Source of the DNA: Algoriphagus marinus
GTDB lineage: Bacteria > Bacteroidota > Bacteroidia > Cytophagales > Cyclobacteriaceae
Reading direction: 5' to 3'
NCBI RefSeq assembly: GCF_001936475.1
Contig: NZ_MSPQ01000017.1
Coordinates: 1-64,000 of the forward strand
DNA: 64,000 bases
Each line of letters opens with the position of its first letter. Position 1 is the stretch's first letter. The translations under genes were made by a program, and so were the position numbers. A model generated the notes under the pieces. The model had not been told where the DNA came from. It was given only the letters and a program-made list of their open reading frames with translations, and did not search any database. This document shows positions 9,670 through 19,564 of the stretch, one piece after another.

Positions 9670-10241
9670 AGTTATTGCTTAAGTTTAGATGTAAAAATTT
9701 TATTTAAAGTATTAAAAATATTTCATTAGAAAAACTAGGTTTAATAAAAAGCAAAAATAAATATTCAAAATATGAAATTTTTTGAAAGGCTTATATTTAT
9801 CCTGCGCAACAAACAACTTTGATAGCTTTTAAATTAGGTTAGTAAAAAAAACAAATAAAAATATGATTTGAAGGGTTTGAAAAAGATACTTAAAATAGAA
9901 ATTTATTAGATATAAGCCTTGAAAAACAAATGGATTCAAAATTTTTTTATTAAAATATATATGCTAGTCCCATGACAAACCATAATAATCTGTAAATTAA
10001 GTAAATACGAATTTTAAAACTATAATAATCATCAATTCCATCAGTTAGTTTCTATACAAAATCCTAAGTATTCAATTTTCCAAAGAGTAAAATTTGTTAT
10101 GGAATATCTTCAAATCTTGTTCTGAATTTACTCCTTGGAGACTCAAAAAACTTCAAACTCTATTTATTTATATAAAGAATGAACATCAAGAATAAATAGT
10201 AATAACTATATGAGACTTCTATTCAGAAAAAATCTATTCTC
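9670..10241. other. AT-rich gene-free spacer upstream of rfbF
   Basis: About 570 bp with no frame of note. It lies between the terminator of the sugar transferase gene and the start of rfbF and should hold the operon promoter. I cannot place a confident -33/-7 pair. Confidence 0.5.
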
Positions 10242-10282
10242 AAAAAAAAGTCCCTCTTTGGTAAATATCAAAGAGGGACTTT
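10242..10282 (-). terminator. Strong intrinsic terminator of the sugar transferase gene
   Basis: A perfect 14-bp stem (10247-10260 with 10269-10282, core AAAGTCCCTCTTTG) closes an 8-nt loop. Read on the minus strand it is followed by a run of eight T (10242-10249). It lies about 20 bp past the stop of the minus-strand sugar transferase. Confidence 0.92.
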
Positions 10283-10301
10283 AAACTTTGTTTTAATTCA
10301 A

Positions 10302-10991
10302 TTAATAAGCATTTTCGCTTTTAAAGATTAAACTGTAGAATGTCAACAAAATTATTTTAATGTCAAACAAGAAACTCCAATTTTTGATATAAAATAAGTC
10401 ATATCTCAAACGAGCATTCATATCGAATGAATCATTAATTTCTCCCCGAAAGCCTTTCGCTTGTGCAAGACCTGTAATTCCAGGCTTTACCATGTGTCGA
10501 AACATAAAATTCTCGATTTTTTCAGCAAACTCTCTATTCATTGGAATAGCATGAGGTCTTGGTCCCACTATCGCCATTTCTCCCATTAAAACATTCAATA
10601 ATTGAGGTAACTCATCCAAACTACTCTTTCTTAGAAAAGCACCAACTTTAGTGACTCTATCATCATTTTTCGTAGCCTGCTTGAACTTACTTTCTGGTTC
10701 AAATTTCATACTTCTAAACTTGAGACAATAAAAAGGCACATTATTCTGACCATGTCTAAGCTGCTTGTAAAAAACCGGTCCTTTCGATTCCATTTTAATG
10801 AGTAATGCAATAATTGGAAACAACCAACTTGCAATTAAGATAAGGAATACACTAACCGAAACAATTTCGAAGATCCTCTTAGCAATAACCTGGGAGTTAT
10901 CACGAAGATTTACCGAATACCTGTGGAGAATAAAATCGGCACTAATCGAAAAGTTTTCAACGCTGTTAAGATTTGATGTTGTAGTAGCCAT
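10302..10991 (-). CDS. Undecaprenyl-phosphate sugar phosphotransferase (PglC/WcaJ-type)
   Basis: This is a short, single-domain bacterial sugar transferase of 229 residues from the ATG at 10991. A start at 11030 would read through a run of A and add a Lys-rich leader, which is unlikely. One membrane segment (VSVFLILIASWLFPIIALLI) precedes the catalytic part with GPVFYKQLRHG, KFRSM, the hallmark SSLDELPQLLNVL, GEMAIVGPRP and KPGITGLAQ. The family moves a sugar-1-phosphate from a UDP-sugar to undecaprenyl phosphate and so starts the repeat unit. It is a single-gene unit with its own terminator, facing away from the Gfo/Idh gene. Confidence 0.93.
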   Translation of the reverse strand: MATTTSNLNSVENFSISADFILHRYSVNLRDNSQVIAKRIFEIVSVSVFLILIASWLFPIIALLIKMESKGPVFYKQLRHGQNNVPFYCLKFRSMKFEPESKFKQATKNDDRVTKVGAFLRKSSLDELPQLLNVLMGEMAIVGPRPHAIPMNREFAEKIENFMFRHMVKPGITGLAQAKGFRGEINDSFDMNARLRYDLFYIKNWSFLFDIKIILLTFYSLIFKSENAY

Positions 10992-12398
10992 GATGATAAC
11001 TATTTTTTTTTTTTTGAAAAACTGTCCCAAACCAAGTCAGGATAAATACCCCTTTTATTTGTTGATGTAAATTTAGATAATAAATCAGTGAATTTCCAAT
11101 TGAATTACATTTTTTTTTATTTGAAATACATTTTTTGTAAGTAAAAGAGAATTAATTCGGACAGATTTGAATTAAAAAAAGCTTCCAAATCACCCCAATA
11201 CTGCCTTGTAAAACCCTGAATTCCTGAATTTTGAGCCGCAACAACCTTGAGTCATTTTTTTCTCAGCGCCAACTTTTGCTGATCAAAATCTTTAAAAAAA
11301 TTAATCTGAATGAAATGCAACTCCCTTTCCAGAGAAGCAATTCTCTCTTTACTAAGGTGTGTATTAGCAGAAAACTTTGATTATGAGACAAGCAGACTAG
11401 GTAGGTAGAAACCAAATGAATTTTAAAAAATCTCATTACCAAAAACTGCTTTCAATCTTATACCCTCATAAAAGTGTGGAAAGATCCATTATTTAAACCT
11501 TAGAAATCACCACTATAGACCATATTATACTGCCAAAAATTATTTCCTTCCAATATCTTCCTGGCTCTAACCTAAACTAGACACCTATTAAAAAAACTCT
11601 GAGAAATTTCAGGCCTGACATATCCGATCAAACTATCGAAGACCATGAAATCGCAAAACCTTATTGGTTAAACTTGGAAGATAAAAATATTCCCATTCCA
11701 TCACTAAGGAACCTGACACAATCTGATTTAGGAAAATCTAACCAAAGTAAGTCTAACAAATGCTTCATTAAACCATAGGAAACAGTTCTCCCCCAAAATT
11801 ACTCTTCTTAGATCCGCGTCTCCTGAGATCATGAATAAAAGCAGCATTGGACGTACAATCTAGGATTAAACACCCAACTAAGAACTGAGGAAAAATTTGG
11901 AACATTGACACGAAAAATTTCACTAACTTTAGCTAAGATTTTAAACTTTATTAGTTAATTGATAGGGAGTATATCTATCGAAAAAACAATAATAATAACT
12001 GAGAATAGTCAAGATTAGAAGAAAATAAAAACTAAGTTTTCTTAGTATTTTTCAAAAAAGGGCCATTGGGATCTAACCAAAAGGTTTAAAACGATAGGTA
12101 AACCTCTCAAATTTCCGCCTAGCTCTATCTATTAATGAACAGTTCTCCTAACAAATAATAAGGCTATGAATGTATTCCCACATTTCAGGATTTCTCAATT
12201 TACAGAATTATCAAATTCGCTGAATTTTCGCCCTGAATATCGAATCGAAATTTAAACCGGTCTTTTAGTTTATTTTTGTTTTACATACATTTATTTGCTT
12301 TTTAAACATTATTTAAAGTACTTTGCAGTAATTAAGGACGATCACCTCAGTATCAAAAGAATAGATTTTAATAAAAACAATAAAACACACTTGACAAC
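10992..12398. other. Long divergent gene-free spacer
   Basis: About 1.4 kb lies between the divergently transcribed sugar transferase and Gfo/Idh genes. It must hold both promoters. On the minus strand, 11380-11117 forms 88 codons broken by only one stop (TGA at 11252-11254), a possible decayed gene. The rest is AT-rich with many stops. No tRNA or recognisable RNA was seen. Confidence 0.55.
12294..12325 (+). promoter_or_regulatory. Candidate Bacteroidota promoter of the Gfo/Idh gene
   Basis: TTTG at 12294-12297 is followed after 21 bp by TACTTTG at 12319-12325. This approaches the Bacteroidota -33 TTTG / -7 TAnnTTTG consensus, with one base missing in the -7 box. The 5' leader would be about 65 nt. 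This is a weak call. Confidence 0.35.
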
Positions 12399-13412
12399 AT
12401 GGTAAAAGTTGCTTTAATCGGAGCAGGAAAGATGGGGTTGTCTCATCTTTCAATTTTAGGAGCACATCCAAAAGTAGAAATCGTAGGAGTTTGCGATACC
12501 TCAAAAATGGTTGTGGAAGTTCTTGAAAGATATAGTGGTTACAAATGTTATTCTGATTATCTCAAAATGGTAGAAGAGTCCCGCCCTGATGCAGTATTTG
12601 TTTCAGTGCCCACAAAGTACCATTATCCAATGGTCAAGGAGCTTTTAAATAAAGGAGTCCATGTTTTCACTGAAAAACCATTTTGCCTGAATCCTGAGGA
12701 AAGTAATGAATTGACACAGCTGGCTAAGAAAATAGGCGTTGTAAATCAGGTAGGATACCACAATAAATTTGTGGGGACTTTTAGAGAGGTCAAAGACCTT
12801 GTGAAAAATGGAGCTATTGGTGAAATAACGCATTTTCAAGGTGAAGCTTATGGTCCGGTGGTGATAAAGAAAAAAAGTGAAACATGGAGATCCGATCCTA
12901 CTGAGGGAGGTGGATGCTTAATGGACTACGCTTCTCATGTAATCGATCTGATCAATGATATCATCTCTCCTATTGATTCTTGCAAAGGCTCAATGCTTAA
13001 ATCAATCTATTCAAAAAATGTGGATGATTCCGTTTATGCCTTAGTAGGTTCTAATTCGGGAGCTTCCGGGGTTATTTCTGTAAATTGGAGTGACGAAACT
13101 TACCGAAAAATGTCGACCTCTATCACAATTATAGGAACTAAAGGTAAAATTATATCTGATGCAAACGAATTGAAAGTGTATTTTAAAGGTGATGGGTTTC
13201 CAAAAGGATACTCAAAAGGATGGAATGTAAAGTATGTGACAGATCTTACCGAGGAGGTAAACTTCTACCTTAGAGGGGAAGAATACTCTGCTCAAATTGA
13301 TTACTTCATAAAATCCGTTCTCGGAGAAAATAATAGATCCATCAACACCTTTGAAAGTGCCTGGAAAACAGACAAATCAATTTCATTAATTAAAAACCAA
13401 TCAAGCCTTTAA
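12399..13412 (+). CDS. Gfo/Idh/MocA family oxidoreductase
   Basis: The 337-residue protein has the N-terminal Rossmann motif VALIGAGKMGLSHL, then the family hallmark Glu-Lys-Pro at 92-94 (FTEKPFCL), and the C-terminal alpha/beta domain with GGGCLMDYASHVIDL near 165-180. The His in that segment is the usual catalytic position. The family oxidises or reduces sugars and nucleotide sugars with NAD(P). In polysaccharide loci these enzymes often make 3-keto or 2,3-diamino sugars, but no matching aminotransferase or acetyltransferase is present here. The next gene starts 4 bp after its stop, so the pair is an operon. Confidence 0.9.
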   Translation: MVKVALIGAGKMGLSHLSILGAHPKVEIVGVCDTSKMVVEVLERYSGYKCYSDYLKMVEESRPDAVFVSVPTKYHYPMVKELLNKGVHVFTEKPFCLNPEESNELTQLAKKIGVVNQVGYHNKFVGTFREVKDLVKNGAIGEITHFQGEAYGPVVIKKKSETWRSDPTEGGGCLMDYASHVIDLINDIISPIDSCKGSMLKSIYSKNVDDSVYALVGSNSGASGVISVNWSDETYRKMSTSITIIGTKGKIISDANELKVYFKGDGFPKGYSKGWNVKYVTDLTEEVNFYLRGEEYSAQIDYFIKSVLGENNRSINTFESAWKTDKSISLIKNQSSL

Positions 13413-13416
13413 TAGT

Positions 13417-14301
13417 ATGGAAAGAATAATTTTTGGAGACAATCAGTTTTTTGCAGTAAATCATATTTCAGACGAAAAATCTCGTGCCCAGTCAATTAAA
13501 TTCAAAGATGATTCTGCAATCATCAAAACATTGGACATTGCAATAGCATCAGGCATAAATACATTCATGTGTACGACCCATGATAGAATTGCCAATATTT
13601 GCGAAATTATCAGAAAAGACCCTGAAAAATATAAAGACTTTAAGATATACCCTTGCATGCCATATGCACACAAGTACGCTAATGCTGTAACTGACCTTGG
13701 TATTGCAGGAACGTTAAAACAATACGTGCCAGGTAATTTTCTGGGATCATTACTAAAAGGTGGCGTCGCATATTTATCCAAAGATTACATTTCTATTATG
13801 GAATTGTTGGTTGATGCTGAAATGAAAATGTTTAAGGGAATCAATACGCCTGTAATTTTTCTCCAGAATGTAATCACTGATCTATTATTGGGACTTGGAA
13901 TGGATGAGTTTCTGGTCGCTTTTGCAAAATACATCAAGGAGAAATACAATGCAGAGCCAGGTTTTATAACAATGAACTTACCAAAACTTTTAGAAGTATT
14001 GGAAAAGAACGGTATTAATAATCCTATTATTTGTGCTTCAATAAATAAAGTGAATTTCAGGATGTCAGGTGGTAAAGATTTGTACGAGAAAACTTTAAAC
14101 GAAGGAAGGTGTAGAATAATAGCAATGCAAGTTCTTGGTGGTGGAGCTATTCCAGCTGGTGAGGCTTTAGAATATGTAAGTAATCTCCCAAATGTAGAAT
14201 CAATTCTCTTTGGAGCCTCTTCCAAACAGAATATCGAAAACACAGTGGAAACCATAAAATATCACGATCAAAAAAAGAAAGCATCATCAATTATCGGCTA
14301 A
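13417..14301 (+). CDS. Aldo/keto-reductase-like barrel protein, function unknown
   Basis: This 294-residue protein has no signal peptide or membrane segment. The C-terminal third reads like an aldo/keto reductase end (IIAMQVLGGGAIPAGEAL, then ESILFGASSKQNIENTV), and the repeating strand-helix pattern fits a TIM barrel. The segment where AKRs carry the catalytic Asp and Tyr instead reads NTFMCTTHDR, so the usual tetrad is not evident. It follows the Gfo/Idh gene by 4 bp. It is therefore probably a partner enzyme or lyase/isomerase in sugar synthesis, not a normal reductase. I cannot name a reaction. Confidence 0.75.
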   Translation: MERIIFGDNQFFAVNHISDEKSRAQSIKFKDDSAIIKTLDIAIASGINTFMCTTHDRIANICEIIRKDPEKYKDFKIYPCMPYAHKYANAVTDLGIAGTLKQYVPGNFLGSLLKGGVAYLSKDYISIMELLVDAEMKMFKGINTPVIFLQNVITDLLLGLGMDEFLVAFAKYIKEKYNAEPGFITMNLPKLLEVLEKNGINNPIICASINKVNFRMSGGKDLYEKTLNEGRCRIIAMQVLGGGAIPAGEALEYVSNLPNVESILFGASSKQNIENTVETIKYHDQKKKASSIIG

Positions 14302-15250
14302 TTAAAACTGATTTGTTAATTAATAACCGAGCTAAAAAATGATCTTTCCAAATTAAAAATGCATAAGTGATCCCTTTTTTCAGAAAAAAATTGGGAACAC
14401 TCCTGCTAAACAGTCTTAAAAACCTTAAGCTAGAAAGTAATTAAGTAGTTTTTCTACACCTAAAATTTTCCCCTAACCTTATAAATATCAGACACCAATA
14501 GTTTACTGTTTAAAAAAAGTAACTACTTGAATCTAATTAACCATTTAAAAACTAGTAGGGAAATAAAATCCCGATCTCCTCTTTCTTGGATTTTGCAATT
14601 AATCCCCTTTTTTTTCTCGAAATATGGGGTAACAAAATTTAAACTTATCAAAATGATTTAGTTATTTATTTTGAGTCAAAGGAATTCATCTAAGGGTTTT
14701 TAACTATCCAAAGAATAGTAAAGACTCAAACTATTACATAGTCCAAGTTTAGTTGAAAAGAAAACAAATTATTTAAACAAATCTTAAAATCAAAAATTAT
14801 CCATAAAGATATTAAAAGATATTAAATAACATAAAATTGTATATAAAACACCATATATAGCGTTGAGTTAAAACTGATTTTATTGTAGTTCAGGAATAGC
14901 CTTCAAACCTAGTAGTTAGCATCAAGCCATATAACAAAAAGAAATATTGTGATTGAAAGCTTCATTTACGCAAAACCTTCTGATATCCAACCTATTAAAT
15001 ACTCTATTAAACTCATTATCAGACCCTTAAAAAACTATTTTGAAACCTTGATTACAGAGGCAATTGATCATCAAGTAAGAAAGATTTGATACAAATCAAT
15101 TCATATTGGTTTTTCAACTAATTAATGCTTAAATTATTTTCTGCTATTTATATTTCATCAATTAACAAGAATTATCTTTATCTCACAAAATATCCTGTTA
15201 AATTAAGGAACCCGTCAATAAACCTCTTCTTAAATACAATACAATCCTGT
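14302..15250. other. AT-rich gene-free spacer upstream of the export genes
   Basis: About 0.95 kb with no frame longer than roughly 50 codons. A T-rich/A-rich imperfect hairpin near 14370-14396 could be a weak terminator for the preceding operon. The promoter of the Wza-Wzc genes should lie near the right end; I cannot place it. Confidence 0.5.
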
Positions 15251-16033
15251 ATGAAAAATGTAATCTTATCCCTTGTAATTACATCCCTTTTCTTTTTTTC
15301 CTGTACAAAAAGAAACCTAGTTTATTTGTCTGATTTAGATCCAGTCAATGGCTATTCCTCAAACATCACCACACTTTCGGAGCCAAGGATACAAGAAGAT
15401 GATCTGTTAAGCATAACTGTAACGAGCCTCAATCCGGAATCTAATATGCTATTCAATGCAGGAGTGATTATGCCATCACAAGGAAATGTCAACACGGTGG
15501 TCTCCTCTCCCATAAATGAGAATTATCTTGTCGACAAGGATGGATTCATTAATTATCCAGTAGTTGGCAAAATAAACCTTCGAGGGCTTACCAAACAGGA
15601 AGCAGTTGCAAAAGTCACAGAGGTTTTGGATGAATATGTAAAGGATCCTATCATTAACATTAGGTTTATGAACTTTAAAGTCACTGTCATTGGTGAAGTA
15701 CAGCAACCCTCCTCTTTTATTATCCCCACTGAAAAAATAACGATCCTCGAGGCCCTTGGACTTGCAGGTGATATGACAGCTTACGGAAAAAGGGAGAATG
15801 TCCTAGTAATTAGGGAAAAAGATGGAGTGAGGAGTGCAAACAGGTTGAATCTAAATGAAAAAAACGTGCTTGACTCCCCATTTTATTACCTTCAACAGAA
15901 TGATATTGTTTACGTTGAGCCGTATAAAACTAAGTCTATCCAAGCAGACAATAACCCAACGACAGTAGCCTTGATAAGTACCGCCCTAACCCTAGCTACT
16001 GTTTTGATACTTAATTTCAACAATATCTTTTAA
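15251..16033 (+). CDS. Polysaccharide export outer-membrane lipoprotein (Wza-like)
   Basis: The ATG at 15251 is chosen because it begins a lipoprotein signal (MKNVILSLVITSLFFFSC, Cys18 as lipidation site). An upstream ATG at 15125 would bury it. The 260-residue protein has a Poly_export domain (DDLLSITV, then VDKDGFINYPVVGKINLRG) and an SLBB-type domain (VTVIGEVQQPSSFIIP, ITILEALGLAGD). A hydrophobic helix near the C-terminus (VALISTALTLATVLIL) may span the outer membrane as in Wza. It should form the outer-membrane channel for the polymer. The Wzc-like kinase gene follows 47 bp downstream. Confidence 0.92.
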   Translation: MKNVILSLVITSLFFFSCTKRNLVYLSDLDPVNGYSSNITTLSEPRIQEDDLLSITVTSLNPESNMLFNAGVIMPSQGNVNTVVSSPINENYLVDKDGFINYPVVGKINLRGLTKQEAVAKVTEVLDEYVKDPIINIRFMNFKVTVIGEVQQPSSFIIPTEKITILEALGLAGDMTAYGKRENVLVIREKDGVRSANRLNLNEKNVLDSPFYYLQQNDIVYVEPYKTKSIQADNNPTTVALISTALTLATVLILNFNNIF

Positions 16034-16080
16034 ATTTGTTGATAAAACTTCAGCCAAATAATTGACAACTAAGACCAAAC

Positions 16081-18438
16081 ATGGAAATTAAAGATCTACT
16101 CAAGGAGCTTGAAAAAGAAGAAGAAAAGGAGAATAGTAGTGAGCAGCTTAGTTATAAAATGATTTTCTTCAAATATTCTCAGAAATGGTACTGGTTTGCT
16201 ATCGGTCTTTTTCTGTGCATGTCTTTAGCTTTTACATACATCTATTTTGCCACCCCTCAATATGAAATAAAAAGCACTTTGCTCCTTAAAGACGAAAACA
16301 AAGGTTCCGACTTTAACTCTAATGCAGTGCTTACAAACATTCAAGGGTATGGTTCTACCTCATCTGTTGAGAACGAAGTAGAGGTTCTGAGAGCAGAGCA
16401 TTTAATGATCAAAGCTTTTGATGAACTTGGGTTTTCAACAGCATACTTTATTCCTAATGGACCATATAGATGGAAAGAGATATATGGAAATGAAGTACCC
16501 TTTACTATAACTACTTTGGAAAAAAATGAATTCTTCAAGGTAGATGACAACAACGTCAACATTCTTATCAAAAATGAAGAAGAGTTTCAATTAATCAACC
16601 CTTCTGGACAAACTCAAGACTTCAAATTCGGTCAGAAAATTCAAAACTTCTATGGTACTTTTTCAATAAACCGAAACCAAGAATTCATCCCGTCTTCAGA
16701 TTACGTATCCAGTGAACCTATTAGAATTTCCTTTTTAGACTCCTCAGTGGCAAGAGGTGAAGCACAAAACCTTAAAGTGGAAATAGTAAACAAACTAGCC
16801 AGTGTAATTGAACTTTCAATACTTGCAGAACATCCTAAAAAAGGAAGAGATTTAATTGAAAAACTTATAGAAGTTTACAATAGTGAAGCAGACAATGAGA
16901 AAAACATAACTGCAAAAAACACAATTGCCTTTATAGATGAACAACTAATTGGACTTACTGAAGAACTTGGTGCCATAGAAAACAAAGCAGAACAATATAA
17001 ACTAAGTAACTCGATAACAGACGTTGGAGCAGAGGCTCAGCTTTATCTCAATAGCACAACTGCAAACAGGCAACAACTTGCAGATCTATCGATTCAGATT
17101 GATGTACTTGAATCAATAGAAGCTTATATGAGTAGAAACGGAAATGAGTACGAAACAGTACCCGGAACACTAACCGTAACAGACCCCACTCTAAACGAGC
17201 TAATTTCAGATTTCAATAGACTTTCCCAGGATAGGGAAAGAATGCTTAGGACTACACAACCTAACAATCCAATAGTTGTAAATATTAGCCAGCAGCTTGC
17301 AAGTCTCAGGAATAGCATTGTAGAAAATTTAAGACACATTAAAAACGGACTGATCATATCAAAAAATAGTCTAGAATCAACCTCCACCCAATTCCAAAAC
17401 AGAGCTTCAAAGGTTCCTACTATGGAAAAAGAACTATTGGATATTAACCGCGAACAAAGCATAAAACAACAACATTACCTCCTTCTAGTCCAAAAAAGAG
17501 AAGAAGCAATGCTAACACTTGCAGCGGCTTCAGTTGGAAACTCCAAAACCATAGGAGAACCAATTTCATCAGAGTTCCCGGTAAAACCGAATAAAAAAAT
17601 AATTTTAGCCTTCAGTTTGCTCATGGGAATGGCACTTCCTTTCGGCCTTATTTTTATTAAAGATCAGTGGGAAGAAAAAATACAATTCAAATCAGATGTT
17701 GAGAAATTGACAAAGACTCCAATACTAGGGGAAATATCAAAAAACAAACCTACAGAAGGAATTAGAGCAATTTCTAAAAATAAAAGAAATCTCATTTCAG
17801 AGCAGTTCAGATTTATAAGAAGTAACTTAGCGTTTTCAACTTACAAGAAGCCAAATAAAACTATACTTGTCACTTCTTCTATCAGTGGGGAAGGAAAAAC
17901 CTTTTTCAGTTTAAATCTGGCAGTCACTATTGGAATGACTGGCAAATCAGTAGTAGTTTTAGAATTTGATCTAAGAAGACCTGCCTTGATTTCCGCTTTA
18001 GGAATGGATGCTACAAAAGGGATCTCAGAATACCTTAATTCGTCCAATATGCAAGTTAAAGATATAATTCATCCATTGGAATCAGCAGAGAATGTAGACA
18101 TTATAGGTTGTGGTAAAATCCCGGAAAACCCAGCGGAGTTAATGATGGGAGAAAATCTCCAAAAACTATTCAATGAGTTAAGCAAGTCTTATGATCACAT
18201 AATCATAGATTCTCCTCCTATAGGACTAGTAGCTGACTCGTTTATATTCGGGGAGTTTGCAGATGTGACCATTATGGTACTTAGGTATAATTACTCTAGC
18301 AAATTGCAGATCAAAACAATTGAGGATGTACGCAAAAACAAAAAATTCAAGCAGCCCTTGTTAGTTCTTAATGATGCTAAAGCTGAAATAATCTATGGTT
18401 ATGGAGGAAAAAATTCAGCAAAATATTACCAACAATAA
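16081..18438 (+). CDS. Chain-length determinant / BY-type tyrosine kinase (Wzc-like)
   Basis: The 785-residue protein fuses an inner-membrane Wzz part to a cytoplasmic kinase. The first membrane helix lies at about 37-58, a long coiled-coil periplasmic part follows, and the second helix is at about 506-526 (GNVR-like end before it). The kinase has Walker A GEGKT at 603-607, Walker A' with Asp630, and Walker B with Asp710 (IIIDSPP). The C-terminal tail carries Tyr772, 774, 782 and 783 as a short autophosphorylation cluster. It is expected to control polymer length and to work with the Wza-like lipoprotein encoded just upstream. Confidence 0.95.
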   Translation: MEIKDLLKELEKEEEKENSSEQLSYKMIFFKYSQKWYWFAIGLFLCMSLAFTYIYFATPQYEIKSTLLLKDENKGSDFNSNAVLTNIQGYGSTSSVENEVEVLRAEHLMIKAFDELGFSTAYFIPNGPYRWKEIYGNEVPFTITTLEKNEFFKVDDNNVNILIKNEEEFQLINPSGQTQDFKFGQKIQNFYGTFSINRNQEFIPSSDYVSSEPIRISFLDSSVARGEAQNLKVEIVNKLASVIELSILAEHPKKGRDLIEKLIEVYNSEADNEKNITAKNTIAFIDEQLIGLTEELGAIENKAEQYKLSNSITDVGAEAQLYLNSTTANRQQLADLSIQIDVLESIEAYMSRNGNEYETVPGTLTVTDPTLNELISDFNRLSQDRERMLRTTQPNNPIVVNISQQLASLRNSIVENLRHIKNGLIISKNSLESTSTQFQNRASKVPTMEKELLDINREQSIKQQHYLLLVQKREEAMLTLAAASVGNSKTIGEPISSEFPVKPNKKIILAFSLLMGMALPFGLIFIKDQWEEKIQFKSDVEKLTKTPILGEISKNKPTEGIRAISKNKRNLISEQFRFIRSNLAFSTYKKPNKTILVTSSISGEGKTFFSLNLAVTIGMTGKSVVVLEFDLRRPALISALGMDATKGISEYLNSSNMQVKDIIHPLESAENVDIIGCGKIPENPAELMMGENLQKLFNELSKSYDHIIIDSPPIGLVADSFIFGEFADVTIMVLRYNYSSKLQIKTIEDVRKNKKFKQPLLVLNDAKAEIIYGYGGKNSAKYYQQ

Positions 18439-18507
18439 AAACGGTTTTAAAAGAATTGTAAAGTGTCTTTATAATATTCAGATTCAATAAAAACAGATGA
18501 AAACAAA

Positions 18508-19527
18508 ATGAAGATATGGATTGATTTTATAAACACACCGCAAGTCAGTTTTTTTGAACCGATTATCGAAGGACTCTCCAAACAGGGTCATACATTTATA
18601 TTGACCTGTAGAGACTCTTCAAATACTGTTCAAATCCTAAAACAAAAAAAATGGGAGTTCACTATAATTGGTGATAGAGCAGAAAAAGGTTTAGTAAATA
18701 AACTCGCCAGTTTCCCAAATAGAATTCGAAAACTAGTTAGTTTCTTGAGAAATAAAAAAATTGATGCTGCTGCAGGCCAAAGTAGTTTTTATCTTCCTTT
18801 AGCTGCGAGAATCCTCGGAATACCATCTCTTTATACAAATGACAATGAACATGCGTTGGGCAATATCCCCGCGTTTATTTTTGCTAAAAAAATCATTCTT
18901 CCAGAAAACTTCCCTATTCAAAATGCTTTAAAACAAGGGGCATCAAAGAGAAAAACGAGTTTATACCCAGGGATTAAAGAAGGAATTTATCTCTGGGAAA
19001 AAGGCGAAGAAATAACCAAACATAGACAACAGTCAGAACCACAAACAATATATATAAGGCCAGAGCCCCAAACTGCTCAATATTACAAAGGTAAAACCAA
19101 CTTCCTTGACAACTTACTTCTAGATTTAAAGGATAGTTTTAATATAACTTTACTTGTTAGAGAAAAAAGTCAGTTTGAACACTATACAGCTCCACAATTC
19201 AAGGGGATTTCAGTACCCGATAAACCCTTAGATTTTACAACAATTGCAAAAGACTGTTTATTATTTGTTGGGGCAGGGGGCTCTATGACTCGAGAAATGG
19301 CATTGATTGGGATACCTACTATATCAGTATATCAAGGTGACCTTTTAGGTGTTGACAAATTCTTGATTGATAACGGTTATATGCAGCATATTCCAGATTT
19401 AAGTTCCGAAAAACTCTTGTCAGACATATCTGGAAATCAGGAAAAATCCTCTAGAAATTTACTCCTGGAAAAAGGTAAAAATGCATATCAATTACTAATG
19501 GAAAACATCATAAATCTTCAACAGTAA
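18508..19527 (+). CDS. DUF354 family protein, probable glycosyltransferase-like
   Basis: The 339-residue protein begins MKIWIDFINTPQVSFFEPII, the characteristic start of DUF354, whose fold is GT-B like UDP-GlcNAc 2-epimerases and MurG-type transferases. LYTNDNEHALGN and the later LLFVGAGGSMTREMALIGIP correspond to the substrate-binding regions of that fold. There is no signal peptide. It lies 69 bp after the Wzc-like gene, on the same strand. The biochemical role of DUF354 is not established; a transferase or epimerase role in this polysaccharide is inferred. Confidence 0.82.
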   Translation: MKIWIDFINTPQVSFFEPIIEGLSKQGHTFILTCRDSSNTVQILKQKKWEFTIIGDRAEKGLVNKLASFPNRIRKLVSFLRNKKIDAAAGQSSFYLPLAARILGIPSLYTNDNEHALGNIPAFIFAKKIILPENFPIQNALKQGASKRKTSLYPGIKEGIYLWEKGEEITKHRQQSEPQTIYIRPEPQTAQYYKGKTNFLDNLLLDLKDSFNITLLVREKSQFEHYTAPQFKGISVPDKPLDFTTIAKDCLLFVGAGGSMTREMALIGIPTISVYQGDLLGVDKFLIDNGYMQHIPDLSSEKLLSDISGNQEKSSRNLLLEKGKNAYQLLMENIINLQQ

Positions 19528-19564
19528 GAAAATAAACCTTTTTTTAATTTTCTGAAAAAACTAT

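Noticed and set aside
13461-14255. Long antisense frames (13461-13781 and 13785-14255)
   Set aside because: They lie fully opposite the AKR-like gene, and their composition mirrors its codons.
14949-15089. Short plus-strand frame starting at a GTG in the spacer before the Wza-like gene
   Set aside because: About 45 codons, no recognisable content and no supporting neighbour.
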